Shown: positions 14,889 through 24,606, numbered from the stretch's first letter. The stretch is 50,465 bases of DNA from UBA877 sp034436335 (GCA_034436335.1 DAOTVO010000010.1:1-50465); one strand, 5' to 3'. Numbers and translations: made by a program. Notes: generated by a model not told the origin, from the sequence alone.

Positions 14889-16703
14889 TTATTTCGCCAC
14901 CAATTCCTTGACCTGCTCCACATACGCCAGGGACTGATGCCGGAAGTAAGTGTTGTAGAGCATGGCGTAATGCCCGCCCTTGAGCAGAAGGCTGTCATGA
15001 TTACCTTCCTCGATAATCTTCCCCTTCTCCAGCACGATAATCCGGTCGGCGGCCTTGACCGTGGACAGGCGGTGGGCAATCAGGATGCTGGTGGCCTCCG
15101 AAAGGATGAGATTGAGCGCCTGCTGAATCTGCCACTCGGTAAATGGGTCAATGCTGGCGGTGGCCTCGTCCAGGATAAAAATGGCCGGGTGCCGGACCAG
15201 GACGCGCATCAGCGCCACCAGTTGGCGCTGTCCCATCGAGAGCATGCCGCCGCGTTCGCCGACCTTTGTCTCCAGGCCGTCGGGCAGGGTTTCCAGCCAG
15301 TCGCCGTCGCCGATGCGCCGCGCCAGGGCGAGCATCTCCGCATCGGTCACTTCGGGATGGGCGTAGCGGATGTTTTCGGCCACCGTGCCGGAGAACAGGA
15401 ACGGCGACTGCGAGACGATGCCCAATTGCTGCCGGTAGGATTGCAGGTCAAAGGTGCGGATATCTTTCCCGTCCACGAGAATGCGCCCCTGCTGGAACTC
15501 GTAGAAGCGGGCGATGAGCCGGGCGATGGAAGTCTTGCCGGAGCCTGTATGTCCCACAAAGGCCAGGTTTTCGCCGGCGCGGATGGTCAGATTGAAGCCG
15601 GTCAGCACCGGCTCGTTCTGGGCGTAACGGAAAGAGACGTTCTCGAAGCGAATCTCGCCTTTGAGGGTAGAGACAGGCTGACGGTCAACTTGAACGACCG
15701 CCGGCTCGGCATCCATCAGAGCAAAAACGCGTTCGGCGGCCGAAAGTCCGCTCTGAATTTGCGCCCAGAAGGAGGAGAGATTCATCACCGGCCACAGGAA
15801 ACGGTCGAGGCTGAGCAGGAACAAGTACCATGCGCCGGCCGAGATGAGCGCCTTGGCCGCACTGACCCCGCCTGTATAGACAAGAATGGCCGTGAAGATG
15901 CCGGTCACAGCGTTCAGCACCGGAAAAACGAGCGAGAGAATGAAGCCGCGTTGGATGTTGTAGCGGTACGATTTGCGGTTGGCGGCATCGAACTCCTCGA
16001 AGATGGTCATCTCCTGGCGGAAGTTTTTGGCGATGGCAATCCCCGAGACGGTCTCCTTGATGGCCGCGTTGACATCGGCCATGGCCTGCATGCCTTTCTT
16101 GGTAGTGACGCGCGCCAACTGGCGGAAGCCGAGGGCAATGCCAAAGACGACCGGCATGAAGGCAAACAGCACCAGCGCCAGTTTCCACTCGGTGCGCGCC
16201 AGCACCACCCCCAGGATAACCGCCTGGATGAATTGAGCCGCCACATCGGTGACGATGTTGACCAGGTTGCTCAGGTCGTTGGTGTCGGAATTGATGCGCG
16301 AGACGACGCGCCCGGAGGAGAACTGGTCGTAGAAAGACAGGTCATGTTCGGCGGCGGAGCGGAAGGCGCGCGTGCGCAGGTCGAGCACCACATCGCCCAG
16401 CACGCGGACCGTGAGACTGCGCCGCGCCCAATTCAGACCCCAGTCGGCCACCCCTACCAGTGTCACCGCGCCGGGGATGGCCAAAAGCACAAGCCAGGGA
16501 TTCGGGTTGGTCAGGAAATCGAGGGCGCGCCCGGCGATGATGGGCGTCACCGCCCCCACGAGGGACATGGTAATAGTCAAAAGGGAAATATAGCCAATTC
16601 CGCGTCCGTAAGGGCGGAAAAGAGCCACAATTCGCCGCGTCAGTTCCCTGTCCTTGTACTGGCGGTCGTATTTTTCGTCATTGAGACCTTCGAAGAAACC
16701 CAT
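14889..16703 (-). CDS. ABC exporter half-transporter, catalytically complete subunit
   Basis: This 604-residue protein has six membrane helices (about 35-310) and a nucleotide-binding domain with Walker A GHTGSGKT (384-391), signature LSMGQ (488-492, with Met in place of the usual Gly) and the catalytic Glu513 in FILDEATASID. It should pair with the product of the gene just upstream to form a heterodimeric multidrug or lipid-type exporter. The cargo is unknown. The two genes are separated by 73 bp containing heptamer-like repeats. Confidence 0.9.
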   Translation of the reverse strand: MGFFEGLNDEKYDRQYKDRELTRRIVALFRPYGRGIGYISLLTITMSLVGAVTPIIAGRALDFLTNPNPWLVLLAIPGAVTLVGVADWGLNWARRSLTVRVLGDVVLDLRTRAFRSAAEHDLSFYDQFSSGRVVSRINSDTNDLSNLVNIVTDVAAQFIQAVILGVVLARTEWKLALVLFAFMPVVFGIALGFRQLARVTTKKGMQAMADVNAAIKETVSGIAIAKNFRQEMTIFEEFDAANRKSYRYNIQRGFILSLVFPVLNAVTGIFTAILVYTGGVSAAKALISAGAWYLFLLSLDRFLWPVMNLSSFWAQIQSGLSAAERVFALMDAEPAVVQVDRQPVSTLKGEIRFENVSFRYAQNEPVLTGFNLTIRAGENLAFVGHTGSGKTSIARLIARFYEFQQGRILVDGKDIRTFDLQSYRQQLGIVSQSPFLFSGTVAENIRYAHPEVTDAEMLALARRIGDGDWLETLPDGLETKVGERGGMLSMGQRQLVALMRVLVRHPAIFILDEATASIDPFTEWQIQQALNLILSEATSILIAHRLSTVKAADRIIVLEKGKIIEEGNHDSLLLKGGHYAMLYNTYFRHQSLAYVEQVKELVAK

Positions 16704-16776
16704 AGCGCCTTTCGGGGAGAGAGAAGTGAGAAGTTATCTAAGACAACCACTATTCTCGATTCTCTGTTCTCTCCCT

Positions 16777-18570
16777 CTACTCTCTGAATATTCTCGCATA
16801 CGCCTCGGAAGTCCGCATCAGGTCTTCGTGTTTGCCGATGGCGGCCACGCGTCCTTTGCGCAGGACGAGTATCAGGTCGGCCCAGCGGATTTGCGAGAGG
16901 CGGTGCGTGATGATAAAGGTGGTGCGTCCCTTTGCCGCGGCGGCAATAGCGCGCTGAATCTGGTCTTCGGTGGCCGAGTCGATGGCGGAGGTCGAGTCGT
17001 CCAGAATGAGGATGCGCGGGTCGGTCAGGAAAGCGCGCGCCAGGGCCAGACGCTGGCGCTGTCCGCCAGAGAGGGTCACGCCGCGCTCGCCAACAACCGT
17101 GTCATACTTTTTCTCGAAGGACTGGATGAACTCGTCGGCCTGCGCGGCGCGAGCGGCAGCCTGGATTTCTTCTATGCTTGCGCCGGGCTTGCCAAAGGCA
17201 ATGTTCTCGGCGATCGTGCGGGAGAAGAGAAAGATATCCTGCTCGATGATGGAAATCTGCCGCCGCAGGGCGGCCAGATTCCAGTCGCGCACGTCCACGC
17301 CGTCCACCAACACCTGCCCACAGGTCGCGTCGTAGATGCGGTTGACCAGTTTCATCAGCGTGGTCTTGCCTGCGCCGGTTTGTCCGACGATGGCAACCGT
17401 CTGCCCCGGCTGAACTTTGAAGGAGATGTTCTCCAGGGTCGGCTCGCCGTCCTGGTAGTTGAAGCACACATCGCGGAACTCCACCTCGCCGCGCATTTCG
17501 CCGGCATAACCGGCCTCGTTCTGGTCGAGGTTGTTCTCGCGGTTCATCAGTTCCAGAATGCGCCGCGCCCCGGCCAGGCCGAGGGAAATCTGCGAATAGG
17601 CCCAGATGGAGGTCCAGGTGGGGAAGTCGAGCATCATCAGCAGGCCCATGTAAGCGACTACATCGCCGACATCGAGCAGTGCCATGCGATAGAGCAGGAT
17701 GGAGTGAAACAGCCCCACGCCCAGGGCCACCGCCATCATCAGGAGTGGGACGAAGCGCGCCTCCAGGTCTCCCTGCCGGACGTTGGCGGCGCGCACGCGG
17801 CGGGCGTTGGCCTCGAAGCGGCGGATTTCAGCTTCCTCCTGCGCGGCGCCCTTCATCACCTCCACGCCGTCCAGCGCTTCAGAAAGATGCGTATTCATCA
17901 CGCCAAAGGAGGCGCGCACATCGTCTGTAATCGGCTCCATCTTGCGGAGATAATTCCGCAAAGCGAAGTAGTACAGCAGCGTGTACAGAAGCGGGGTCAG
18001 GATGAGCGACCAGTGATAGCGCGGCGACAGGACGATGGGCATCACCAAGAAGAGGATGGAGCCGACCACCAGGTTCACACCCGGACTGAACAGGTAATTG
18101 ACCTCACGCACGTCGTTGGTGGCGCGCGCCATCGTATCGCCCACCGGCTGAAGGCTGTGGAAAGTCATGCTCTTGCCGAGCAGGGAGACGTACAATTCGT
18201 CACGGATATCGCGCTCGACTCTTTGGGCAATGACCTCCGCGCCGAAGTTGCGTCCCAATTGCAAAACGGCGCGCAGGACCTGCGAGCCGCCAATGAACAC
18301 CGCAAGCGAAAGCAGACCCGAAGCAATCTCCGCCCCACCCTTCTGTACCAGGTTGAAAGCCCGCCCGGTCAGGATGGGCACATAGGCGGCCAATTGCGCG
18401 TTGCCATACGCCCCCACGACCATGATAATCACCAGCCACCAGTGACGCAGACCATGGCTGAGCACCCAAAGCGCCGGGCTGCGCCGGTTGGAGGGGCGGC
18501 GGGCAAGGGTGAATTCGGCGGGAGCAGAGAGCGCAGACATAGGAAGCGATTCTAGTCTAACGTCATCCAT
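16777..18570 (-). CDS. ABC exporter half-transporter with degenerate ATPase site
   Basis: This 597-residue half-transporter has membrane helices to about residue 330, Walker A GQTGAGKT (396-403), a perfect signature LSGGQ (500-504) and Walker B LILDD in which Asp525 replaces the catalytic Glu. Together with the partner subunit this gives one competent and one degenerate site, as in TM287/288 or BmrCD. ATG 18570 overlaps the stop of the phosphatase gene; an internal ATG at 18540 is possible. The last codons lie in a heptamer-like tract. Confidence 0.9.
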   Translation of the reverse strand: MDDVRLESLPMSALSAPAEFTLARRPSNRRSPALWVLSHGLRHWWLVIIMVVGAYGNAQLAAYVPILTGRAFNLVQKGGAEIASGLLSLAVFIGGSQVLRAVLQLGRNFGAEVIAQRVERDIRDELYVSLLGKSMTFHSLQPVGDTMARATNDVREVNYLFSPGVNLVVGSILFLVMPIVLSPRYHWSLILTPLLYTLLYYFALRNYLRKMEPITDDVRASFGVMNTHLSEALDGVEVMKGAAQEEAEIRRFEANARRVRAANVRQGDLEARFVPLLMMAVALGVGLFHSILLYRMALLDVGDVVAYMGLLMMLDFPTWTSIWAYSQISLGLAGARRILELMNRENNLDQNEAGYAGEMRGEVEFRDVCFNYQDGEPTLENISFKVQPGQTVAIVGQTGAGKTTLMKLVNRIYDATCGQVLVDGVDVRDWNLAALRRQISIIEQDIFLFSRTIAENIAFGKPGASIEEIQAAARAAQADEFIQSFEKKYDTVVGERGVTLSGGQRQRLALARAFLTDPRILILDDSTSAIDSATEDQIQRAIAAAAKGRTTFIITHRLSQIRWADLILVLRKGRVAAIGKHEDLMRTSEAYARIFRE

Positions 18571-19339
18571 TCAACGCGGCCAGCATCTTGCCGTGCAGAG
18601 CCGGATTGGCCGCCAGCACAGAGACCGGCGCGGCGAGCAAATCAGGGTTCCCGTCCACTTTTGTCACCCGCGCCCCGGCTTCCAGACAGAGGAGCGCCCC
18701 GGCCGCCAGGTCCCAGGGTTTGAGCGAGAGTTCCCAGTAACCATCGAAACGGCCCGCAGCCACATAACACAGGTCAAGCGCCGCCGAGCCAAGACGCCGC
18801 ACGCCCTGGGTCATCTTTGCCAATTTGGCGAACAGGTCAAAGTTGTTGCGCGGTGAAATCCAGGCGTCATAAGGAAAGCCGGTGACCAGCAAACTGCGCC
18901 CCAGTTCGGTCGTCCCGGAAACGCGCAGCAAACGCCCATTGAGCCACGCGCCCTGGCCGCGCTCCGCGCTGAAGAGTTCGCCGCGCATCGGGTCGTAGAC
19001 CGCCGCCAGCGTCAACTCGCCGCGCCAGGCGTACGCCAGTGAGACGCAGAAAATCGGCACGCCATGAGCGTAGTTGACCGTCCCGTCCAGCGGGTCCACA
19101 TACCACTGATGTTCTCCGTTGTCCGCGCCGCCGCTCTCCTCGGCCATGATGGTGTGAGCGGGAAAACGCCGCCGAATCTCGCCGAGTAAAAAGGTCTCGG
19201 AAGCGCGGTCTATTTCCGTCACCAGGTCAATTTCCCCTTTGTAATCAACCTGAATCTCTTTTTCGTATCCATCAGACAAAATTCGACCGGCCTGCAGCGC
19301 CAGTTGCTCCAGGTCGGTCCGTGCAGGCATTGTTGTCAT
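18563..19339 (-). CDS. Inositol monophosphatase family protein
   Basis: This 258-residue phosphatase shows the family metal-binding motifs: the Glu in MAEESGG, DPLDGTVNYAHG (Asp, Asp, Asp) and the second signature WDLAAGALLCLEAGA. It should hydrolyse inositol phosphate or a related sugar phosphate such as fructose bisphosphate or PAP, with magnesium. Its end overlaps the start of the exporter subunit by 8 bp, so it is probably cotranscribed. Substrate cannot be told from sequence. Confidence 0.88.
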   Translation of the reverse strand: MTTMPARTDLEQLALQAGRILSDGYEKEIQVDYKGEIDLVTEIDRASETFLLGEIRRRFPAHTIMAEESGGADNGEHQWYVDPLDGTVNYAHGVPIFCVSLAYAWRGELTLAAVYDPMRGELFSAERGQGAWLNGRLLRVSGTTELGRSLLVTGFPYDAWISPRNNFDLFAKLAKMTQGVRRLGSAALDLCYVAAGRFDGYWELSLKPWDLAAGALLCLEAGARVTKVDGNPDLLAAPVSVLAANPALHGKMLAALNG

Positions 19340-19345
19340 ATCCGA

Positions 19346-19969
19346 TTAGGTCTCGTTCTTCAACGCATCTAAAATGCGGTAAGTTTCTCGCAACTCAGCC
19401 TGGATGGTTTCGCGGTCATCCTTGGCTTGTGCGAGCATTTTCTTGAAAGAGGCCCACTGTTCTCTCGGCAAACTGGGAATGAGCCGCTCGATACGTTCAA
19501 TCTGGGTGTTCTTGTGGCGAAGTTTTTGTTCCAGGCGCTCGCGATAGACGCCGTAAAAAGTTTTGTTCTGAAGCGGCGTCGGCAGCGTCCCTGTCCCGCG
19601 GGTGAGAATTTCGGCTACCGTCAGCAAGAATTCTTCGGTGTCAATAGGCTTCTCGATGAAACGGGCCGCACCCAACTTGAGGGCAAAGTCCTGGTCTTCG
19701 GGCGAAACGTAGGTTGCAGAAAGGAAGACGATGGGAATGGAACGCGTCTCCGGATTGGAACGAATTCGATAAACGAGGGCATAACCATCCATCTTGGGCA
19801 TGAGAATATCGGTGATAATCAAGGCAGGCCGTTCGCGTTGAATGGCTTCGAGCGCCTCCAGCCCATTGCGGGCGCTGGTCACCCGGTACCCCTTGAAACG
19901 CAGGGTCACTTCCAGTAGTTCCAGGACATTGGGAACATCTTCAACAAGCAAAATCGGTCCGGTTTGCAT
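19346..19969 (-). CDS. Response regulator with C-terminal coiled-coil helix region
   Basis: This 207-residue protein has a canonical receiver domain (acidic Glu-Asp in LLVEDVPN, phosphoacceptor Asp in IITDILMPKMDG, Thr/Ser in FLSAT, Lys in IEKPID). Residues about 140-205 are charged and helical (RERLEQKLRHKNTQIERIE) with no recognised DNA-binding or enzymatic output. It is likely a signalling adaptor. It stops 6 bp before the phosphatase gene start. Confidence 0.85.
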   Translation of the reverse strand: MQTGPILLVEDVPNVLELLEVTLRFKGYRVTSARNGLEALEAIQRERPALIITDILMPKMDGYALVYRIRSNPETRSIPIVFLSATYVSPEDQDFALKLGAARFIEKPIDTEEFLLTVAEILTRGTGTLPTPLQNKTFYGVYRERLEQKLRHKNTQIERIERLIPSLPREQWASFKKMLAQAKDDRETIQAELRETYRILDALKNET

Positions 19970-20013
19970 GGCGGTATTTTACTCCCAAATGACCCGAAAT
20001 GAGCAGGCTGGGA

Positions 20014-20019
20014 TATAAT
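20014..20019 (+). promoter_or_regulatory. TATAAT box suggesting a leaderless transcript
   Basis: A perfect TATAAT ends 7 bp before ATG 20027 and no Shine-Dalgarno sequence lies between. Transcription would therefore start at or next to the ATG, giving a leaderless mRNA. The -35 region is weak. Confidence 0.55.
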
Positions 20020-20026
20020 TTGATTC

Positions 20027-20461
20027 ATGGACCAAAGTTTTCGCCTGCCGTTTCGCCCCTTCCTGGCGGCATCCATCTTTCTGACTCTGCTAGGGGGAGG
20101 CCTTTTCGCCCTGGCCATCTTCGCCTTTACGCCCACCGTTTGGGCGCGCTGGCTCTTCTTTTTTGGCGGAACGCTCGGCCTGACCGGTCTGGCCCTGCCA
20201 GCAATCTGGTTTCTCAACCTGCGCTTCCCTTCCAAACCGCCGGCGGGGACAAACGTCATCATCCGCCAGGCGGCCTGGGTGGGCGTCTTTGGTGGACTTC
20301 TCGCCTGGCTTCAACAGGAGCGTCTCGCCTCGCTGGGGGTCATTGCTGGGCTAGGGCTGGGATTATTTGTCATCGAATATCTCATCCTCTTACGCGAGCA
20401 CTCGCTCTGGCGGCCACCCCAAGTGACCAAACCGCCGGCCAATGATGACCAGCCTTCGTAA
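20027..20461 (+). CDS. Small multi-pass membrane protein
   Basis: This 144-residue protein has four predicted membrane helices (about 12-34, 42-63, 80-97 and 102-121) and a polar C-terminus. I recognise no family. The gene overlaps the start of selA by 20 bp, so the two are probably cotranscribed, but a functional link to selenium is not implied by its sequence. Confidence 0.7.
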   Translation: MDQSFRLPFRPFLAASIFLTLLGGGLFALAIFAFTPTVWARWLFFFGGTLGLTGLALPAIWFLNLRFPSKPPAGTNVIIRQAAWVGVFGGLLAWLQQERLASLGVIAGLGLGLFVIEYLILLREHSLWRPPQVTKPPANDDQPS

Positions 20462-21818
20462 CCTTCCCTCTGTCGAACGACTGCTCCAAACCGCCGCCGC
20501 GGCGGAATTGATTGCCGCTTACGGACGCTCCCTGACCCTGAGCGCCATTCGCAGCGCCCTGGACCTGACGCGGGCGCGCCTTTCGAGCAGCGCAGACCAG
20601 ACCCTTCCCGACAGCGACGGAATACTCGCCATCGCCGCCGATTTCCTCGGCGAATGGCTCGCCCCCACCCTGCTGCCGGTCGTCAACGCCAGCGGAGTCA
20701 TTCTCCACACCAATCTGGGACGCGCCCCCCTCTCCGCCGCGGCGATTGCCGCCATGGATGCCATCTCGCGCGGCTACTCGAACCTCGAATTCGACCTACA
20801 AAGCGGCAAGCGCGGCTCGCGGCTCATCCATGCCGAAGCGCTGCTCCGGCGGCTCACCGGCGCAGAAGCCGCCGTGGTGGTCAACAACAACGCTGCGGCC
20901 GTGCTGCTCGTGCTTTCCGCGCTCTCGGCCCGCAAACGCGCCATCATCGCCCGCAGTCAACTGGTGGAAATCGGCGGCGGGTTCCGCGTGCCGGATGTCA
21001 TGAAACAATCCGGGGCCAAACTGGTCGAAGTGGGGACAACCAACAAAGTACGCGTGTCGGATTACGAGGAAGCCCTCTCCGAACCCGCCGGGGTCGTCGT
21101 CCACGCGCATCGTTCCAATTTCAAAATGATTGGCTTTACCGCAGAGCCGGGGTTGAAAGAAATCGCAGAAACCGCGCACAGGTTCGCGGTCCCGCTCGTG
21201 GACGACCTCGGCTCCGGCGCGCTGCTCGACACCGCCCGTTACGGTCTGGCCCACGAACCAACCGTCCAGGAATCGCTGGCCGCGGGCGCAGACATTGTCT
21301 GCTTCTCCGGCGATAAACTGCTCGGCGGGCCGCAGGCCGGCATTATCATTGGGCGGGCCAATCTGATGGCAAAGATCAAGAAACACCCGCTGGCACGCGC
21401 CCTGCGCGCCGACAAAACGCGCCTGGCCGCGCTAAACGCCACCCTGATCCACTACCTGAAAGACGAAGCCGAAACGCAAATTCCCATCTGGCGCATGATT
21501 GCCGCCCCGCTTCCGCAACTCAAGGCGCGCGCCGAATCCTGGGCTGCCGAATTGGGCCGCGGAGAGGTGGTTAAAAGCGCATCCACCGTCGGCGGCGGCA
21601 GTCTCCCCAGCGAAACGCTGGACACCTGGGTTCTGGCGCTCGAGGTCCGCGCGCCGGACAAGTTCATGGAAAAACTGCGCCGCCAATCGCCGCCTGTCAT
21701 CGCCCGCGTCGAAGACGAGCGCGTTCTGCTCGACCCGCGCACCGTTCTGCCGGAGCAGGATGGCGCTCTGTTGGTCAGCCTGATGAATGCTCTGAAAAGC
21801 AGGAGAATTGATACATGA
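20442..21818 (+). CDS. selA: L-seryl-tRNA(Sec) selenium transferase
   Basis: This full-length 458-residue PLP enzyme converts seryl-tRNA(Sec) to selenocysteinyl-tRNA(Sec) using selenophosphate. Diagnostic motifs are NASGVILHTNLGRAPLS (82-98), the PLP-binding Lys292 in FSGDKLLGGPQAG, and VDDLGSGALLD. The N-terminal tRNA-binding helical domain (LPSVERLL) is present. Its presence implies the organism makes selenoproteins, although selB, selC and selD are not in this window. It overlaps the upstream membrane-protein gene by 20 bp and the downstream peptidase gene by ATGA. Confidence 0.93.
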   Translation: MMTSLRNLPSVERLLQTAAAAELIAAYGRSLTLSAIRSALDLTRARLSSSADQTLPDSDGILAIAADFLGEWLAPTLLPVVNASGVILHTNLGRAPLSAAAIAAMDAISRGYSNLEFDLQSGKRGSRLIHAEALLRRLTGAEAAVVVNNNAAAVLLVLSALSARKRAIIARSQLVEIGGGFRVPDVMKQSGAKLVEVGTTNKVRVSDYEEALSEPAGVVVHAHRSNFKMIGFTAEPGLKEIAETAHRFAVPLVDDLGSGALLDTARYGLAHEPTVQESLAAGADIVCFSGDKLLGGPQAGIIIGRANLMAKIKKHPLARALRADKTRLAALNATLIHYLKDEAETQIPIWRMIAAPLPQLKARAESWAAELGRGEVVKSASTVGGGSLPSETLDTWVLALEVRAPDKFMEKLRRQSPPVIARVEDERVLLDPRTVLPEQDGALLVSLMNALKSRRIDT

Positions 21819-23065
21819 AATCCGACCTCGATGCCCTCATGCAATCCAGAAACCTCGACGCCATTCTCGTCCTCGGCAACGCCACCCACAACCCGCCGAT
21901 GTACTACCTGACCGGCGGAGGACACATCAGCGCCGCCGTTCTCATCAAGAAACGCGGCGAAGACGCAGTGCTCTTTTGCAATGACATGGAACGCGAAGAA
22001 GCCGCCAAATCGGGGCTGAAAGTCGTTCCGATGGGAAGTTACCCCTGGCAGGAGATGCTTAAAGATGCAGGCGGCAACGTGGCCCTCATGTCCGCCATGC
22101 GGCTCCAGCGCATGTTTGCCGATTGTGGCGTGAGCGGCGGACGGGTCGGCCTCTACGGGCACACCGACATCTCCTCCACGCTCGCCATGCTGACCCACCT
22201 CCAGCGTCTCGCCCCGCAGATGATCCTCGTCGGCGAGCCGCGCGACGGGTCGCTCTTCATGTACGCCATGGAGACCAAAGACGAGGTCGAGGTGGCGCGC
22301 ATCCGCAAGATGGGACGCATCACCACCGAGGTCGTGCGGCGAGTCGCCGAATACCTGACCAACTGTCCGGTTCGCGAGGACGAAGTCCTGCTGAAGGAAG
22401 ACGGCACTCCGCTGACGGTCGCGGATGTCAAATCGCGCATTGACCTGTGGCTAGCCGAACTCGGCGCAGAGAATCCCGAAGGCTGTATCTTCGCTATCGG
22501 GCGCGACGCCGGCATCCCCCACTCTGCTGGAAACCCCACCGACCTGCTGCGGCTGGGGCGGACGATTGTCTTCGACATCTACCCGTGCGAGGCCGGCGGC
22601 GGTTACTTCTACGATTTCACGCGCACCTGGAGCCTGGGCTATGCCTCACCCGAAGCGCAGGCGCTTTACGACGAAGTCAAAGCCGTCTATGAAAAAGTGA
22701 CAGAAAATCTCGACCTGAATGTCCCCTTCAAAGAGTATCAGCGGCTGGTCTGTCAGGAGTTTGAGAAGAACGGCCACAAGACGCCGCTCGATACCGCCGC
22801 GCCGGTCGAAGGCTACGTCCACTCGCTGGGACACGGGCTGGGGCTGAACGTCCACGAGCGGCCCTGGAGCGGACTGACGGCTACGGATGACAACCTGCTC
22901 AAACCCGGCGTGGTGGTGACCATTGAGCCGGGGCTGTACTACCCGGAGCGGGGCATGGGCGTGCGCATCGAGGATACCTACTGGGTGCGCCCGGACGGCA
23001 AAATCGAGAAACTGGCCGAGTATCCCTATGATTTCGTGCTGGAAATGAGAAAGTGGAAGAAGTAG
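21815..23065 (+). CDS. M24-family peptidase, Xaa-Pro aminopeptidase-like
   Basis: This 416-residue protein has a creatinase-type N-terminal domain and a pita-bread catalytic domain. Metal ligands are visible: the two Asp in IVFDIYPCEAGGGYFYDFTR, His in SLGHGLGLNVHE, and two Glu in TIEPGLYY and GVRIEDTYWV. It should be a dinuclear metal-dependent aminopeptidase, likely for Xaa-Pro peptides. Its ATG overlaps the selA stop, so it is translationally coupled to selA. Confidence 0.9.
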   Translation: MKSDLDALMQSRNLDAILVLGNATHNPPMYYLTGGGHISAAVLIKKRGEDAVLFCNDMEREEAAKSGLKVVPMGSYPWQEMLKDAGGNVALMSAMRLQRMFADCGVSGGRVGLYGHTDISSTLAMLTHLQRLAPQMILVGEPRDGSLFMYAMETKDEVEVARIRKMGRITTEVVRRVAEYLTNCPVREDEVLLKEDGTPLTVADVKSRIDLWLAELGAENPEGCIFAIGRDAGIPHSAGNPTDLLRLGRTIVFDIYPCEAGGGYFYDFTRTWSLGYASPEAQALYDEVKAVYEKVTENLDLNVPFKEYQRLVCQEFEKNGHKTPLDTAAPVEGYVHSLGHGLGLNVHERPWSGLTATDDNLLKPGVVVTIEPGLYYPERGMGVRIEDTYWVRPDGKIEKLAEYPYDFVLEMRKWKK

Positions 23066-23083
23066 TGTCCCCCCTATAATAAA

Positions 23084-23109
23084 CCGCCCCGGCATTTGCA
23101 CCGGGGCGG
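23084..23109. terminator. Bidirectional terminator between convergent genes
   Basis: CCGCCCCGG and CCGGGGCGG form a perfect 9-bp stem with an 8-base loop, 18 bp after the M24 peptidase stop and 6 bp from the malQ stop on the other strand. A short A-run on the left serves the leftward gene. Confidence 0.85.
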
Positions 23110-23115
23110 TCCGAT

Positions 23116-24606
23116 TTAGCGAAAATACAGCCAGTTCAATTCCCGGATGCGGCCCTGCAAGCCGGGAGTGAGGGCATCGGCAGTCATGCGCCATTCCCAG
23201 TTGCCGCCCAGGCGAGAGGGGTAATTGAAGCGCGCTTCGCTGCCCAGCGCGAGGAAGTCCTGCATCGGAGCCAGGGCAAAGGTGGAAACAGAAGACCACG
23301 CCGTGCGAATGAGATGCCAGGCAAAGTCGCTGCCGTTTGACCAATCGCGCTGGAAGTAGCGCCGGGCAAAGTCCTTCTCCTGCTCTGAGGCCTTCTCGAA
23401 CCAGCCGCGCGTCGTGTCGTTGTCGTGCGTGCCGGTATAAACCACGCTGTTGCGGGTAAACTGATGCGGCAGGAAAGGGTTATCGGGGCCGGAAAAGGCG
23501 AACTGGAGAATCTTCATCCCCGGCAGATTGAACCGGTCGCGCAACTCGATGACATCCGGGGTAATTTCGCCCAAATCCTCGGCGATGATGGGTAAATCGC
23601 CCAGACGAGACTGCATGACGTTGAAAAAGTCCGCGCCCGGACCGGGAACCCAGCGCCCGTTGACGGCCGTTTCGGCATCCCCGGGGATTTCCCAGTAACC
23701 GGCGAAGCCGCGGAAGTGGTCAATGCGGACGATGTCCACCGCCTGAAGCGTAAAGCGGACGCGTTCCAGCCACCAGGCGTATCCGCTCGCTTTATGGACA
23801 TCCCAACGGTAGAGGGGATTGCCCCACAACTGACCGGTGGGCGAGAAGTAATCGGGCGGAACTCCCGCCACGACTGAGGGTTTGCCATCTTCGTCCAGGT
23901 AGAAGAGTTCGGGGTGCGACCAGGCGTCGGCGGAATCGTAGGCGACAAAAATGGGAATGTCGCCAATGATTTTCAGCCCGCGCCCGGCGGCGTAGTTCTT
24001 GAGTTGAGACCACTGCTCGAAAAACAGGAATTGCAGAAAAGCAACTCGCTCAATGACATCGGCGAGGGAGCGACGTGCTTCTTCAAGAGCGCGCGGGTCG
24101 CGGCGGCGCAGGTCGGCCGGCCAAGCGTCCCAGGAGCCGCCGCCATAGGTCTCCTTGATGGCCGTGAAGAGGGCGTAATCGCCGAGCCAGAAGGCGTTTT
24201 CGGCTTTGAAGGAGTCGAATTTGGCGCGCGCCGGCCCGGGGTCGGCGGTGAAGCGGCGAAAGGCCTTTTCCAGCAGGGCCGGCTTCCACTCAAAGATGCG
24301 GCCAAAATCCACCCGCCGCGGCTCCCAGGCAGGCATGTCGGCCAGATCGCCTTGGGTCAGCAGGCCGTCGCGGAGCAGGAAGTCGGGGCTGATGAGGTAG
24401 GGGTTGCCGGCAAATGCCGAGAAGCACTGGTAAGGAGAATCGCCGTAGCCGGTGGGGCCAAGCGGCAACACCTGCCAGAGTTTACAGCCGGAGTCGGCCA
24501 GCCAGTCCACCCAGCGATAAGCAGCGGGGCCAAGGTCGCCGATGCCGTAGGGGCCGGGCAAACTGGTGGGATGGAGGAGAATGCCAGAAGCGCGTTCAAA
24601 CTTCAT
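23116..24606 (-). CDS. malQ: 4-alpha-glucanotransferase
   Basis: This 496-residue GH77 enzyme transfers alpha-1,4-glucan segments between oligosaccharides (amylomaltase/disproportionating enzyme). Motifs include SGILLHPTSLPGPYGIGDLG at the start, the nucleophile Asp in VDIVRIDHFRGFAGYWEIP, the acid Glu in IIAEDLGEITPDV, and the third acid in GTHDNDTTRGW. It overlaps the end of glgC by 11 bp and belongs to the glycogen block. Confidence 0.95.
   Translation of the reverse strand: MKFERASGILLHPTSLPGPYGIGDLGPAAYRWVDWLADSGCKLWQVLPLGPTGYGDSPYQCFSAFAGNPYLISPDFLLRDGLLTQGDLADMPAWEPRRVDFGRIFEWKPALLEKAFRRFTADPGPARAKFDSFKAENAFWLGDYALFTAIKETYGGGSWDAWPADLRRRDPRALEEARRSLADVIERVAFLQFLFFEQWSQLKNYAAGRGLKIIGDIPIFVAYDSADAWSHPELFYLDEDGKPSVVAGVPPDYFSPTGQLWGNPLYRWDVHKASGYAWWLERVRFTLQAVDIVRIDHFRGFAGYWEIPGDAETAVNGRWVPGPGADFFNVMQSRLGDLPIIAEDLGEITPDVIELRDRFNLPGMKILQFAFSGPDNPFLPHQFTRNSVVYTGTHDNDTTRGWFEKASEQEKDFARRYFQRDWSNGSDFAWHLIRTAWSSVSTFALAPMQDFLALGSEARFNYPSRLGGNWEWRMTADALTPGLQGRIRELNWLYFR

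Noticed and set aside
14874..18555. Two long rightward reading frames (over 600 codons each) opposite the ABC exporter genes
   Set aside because: They are antisense shadows of GC-rich genes with no family motifs; the opposite strand encodes complete ABC exporters.
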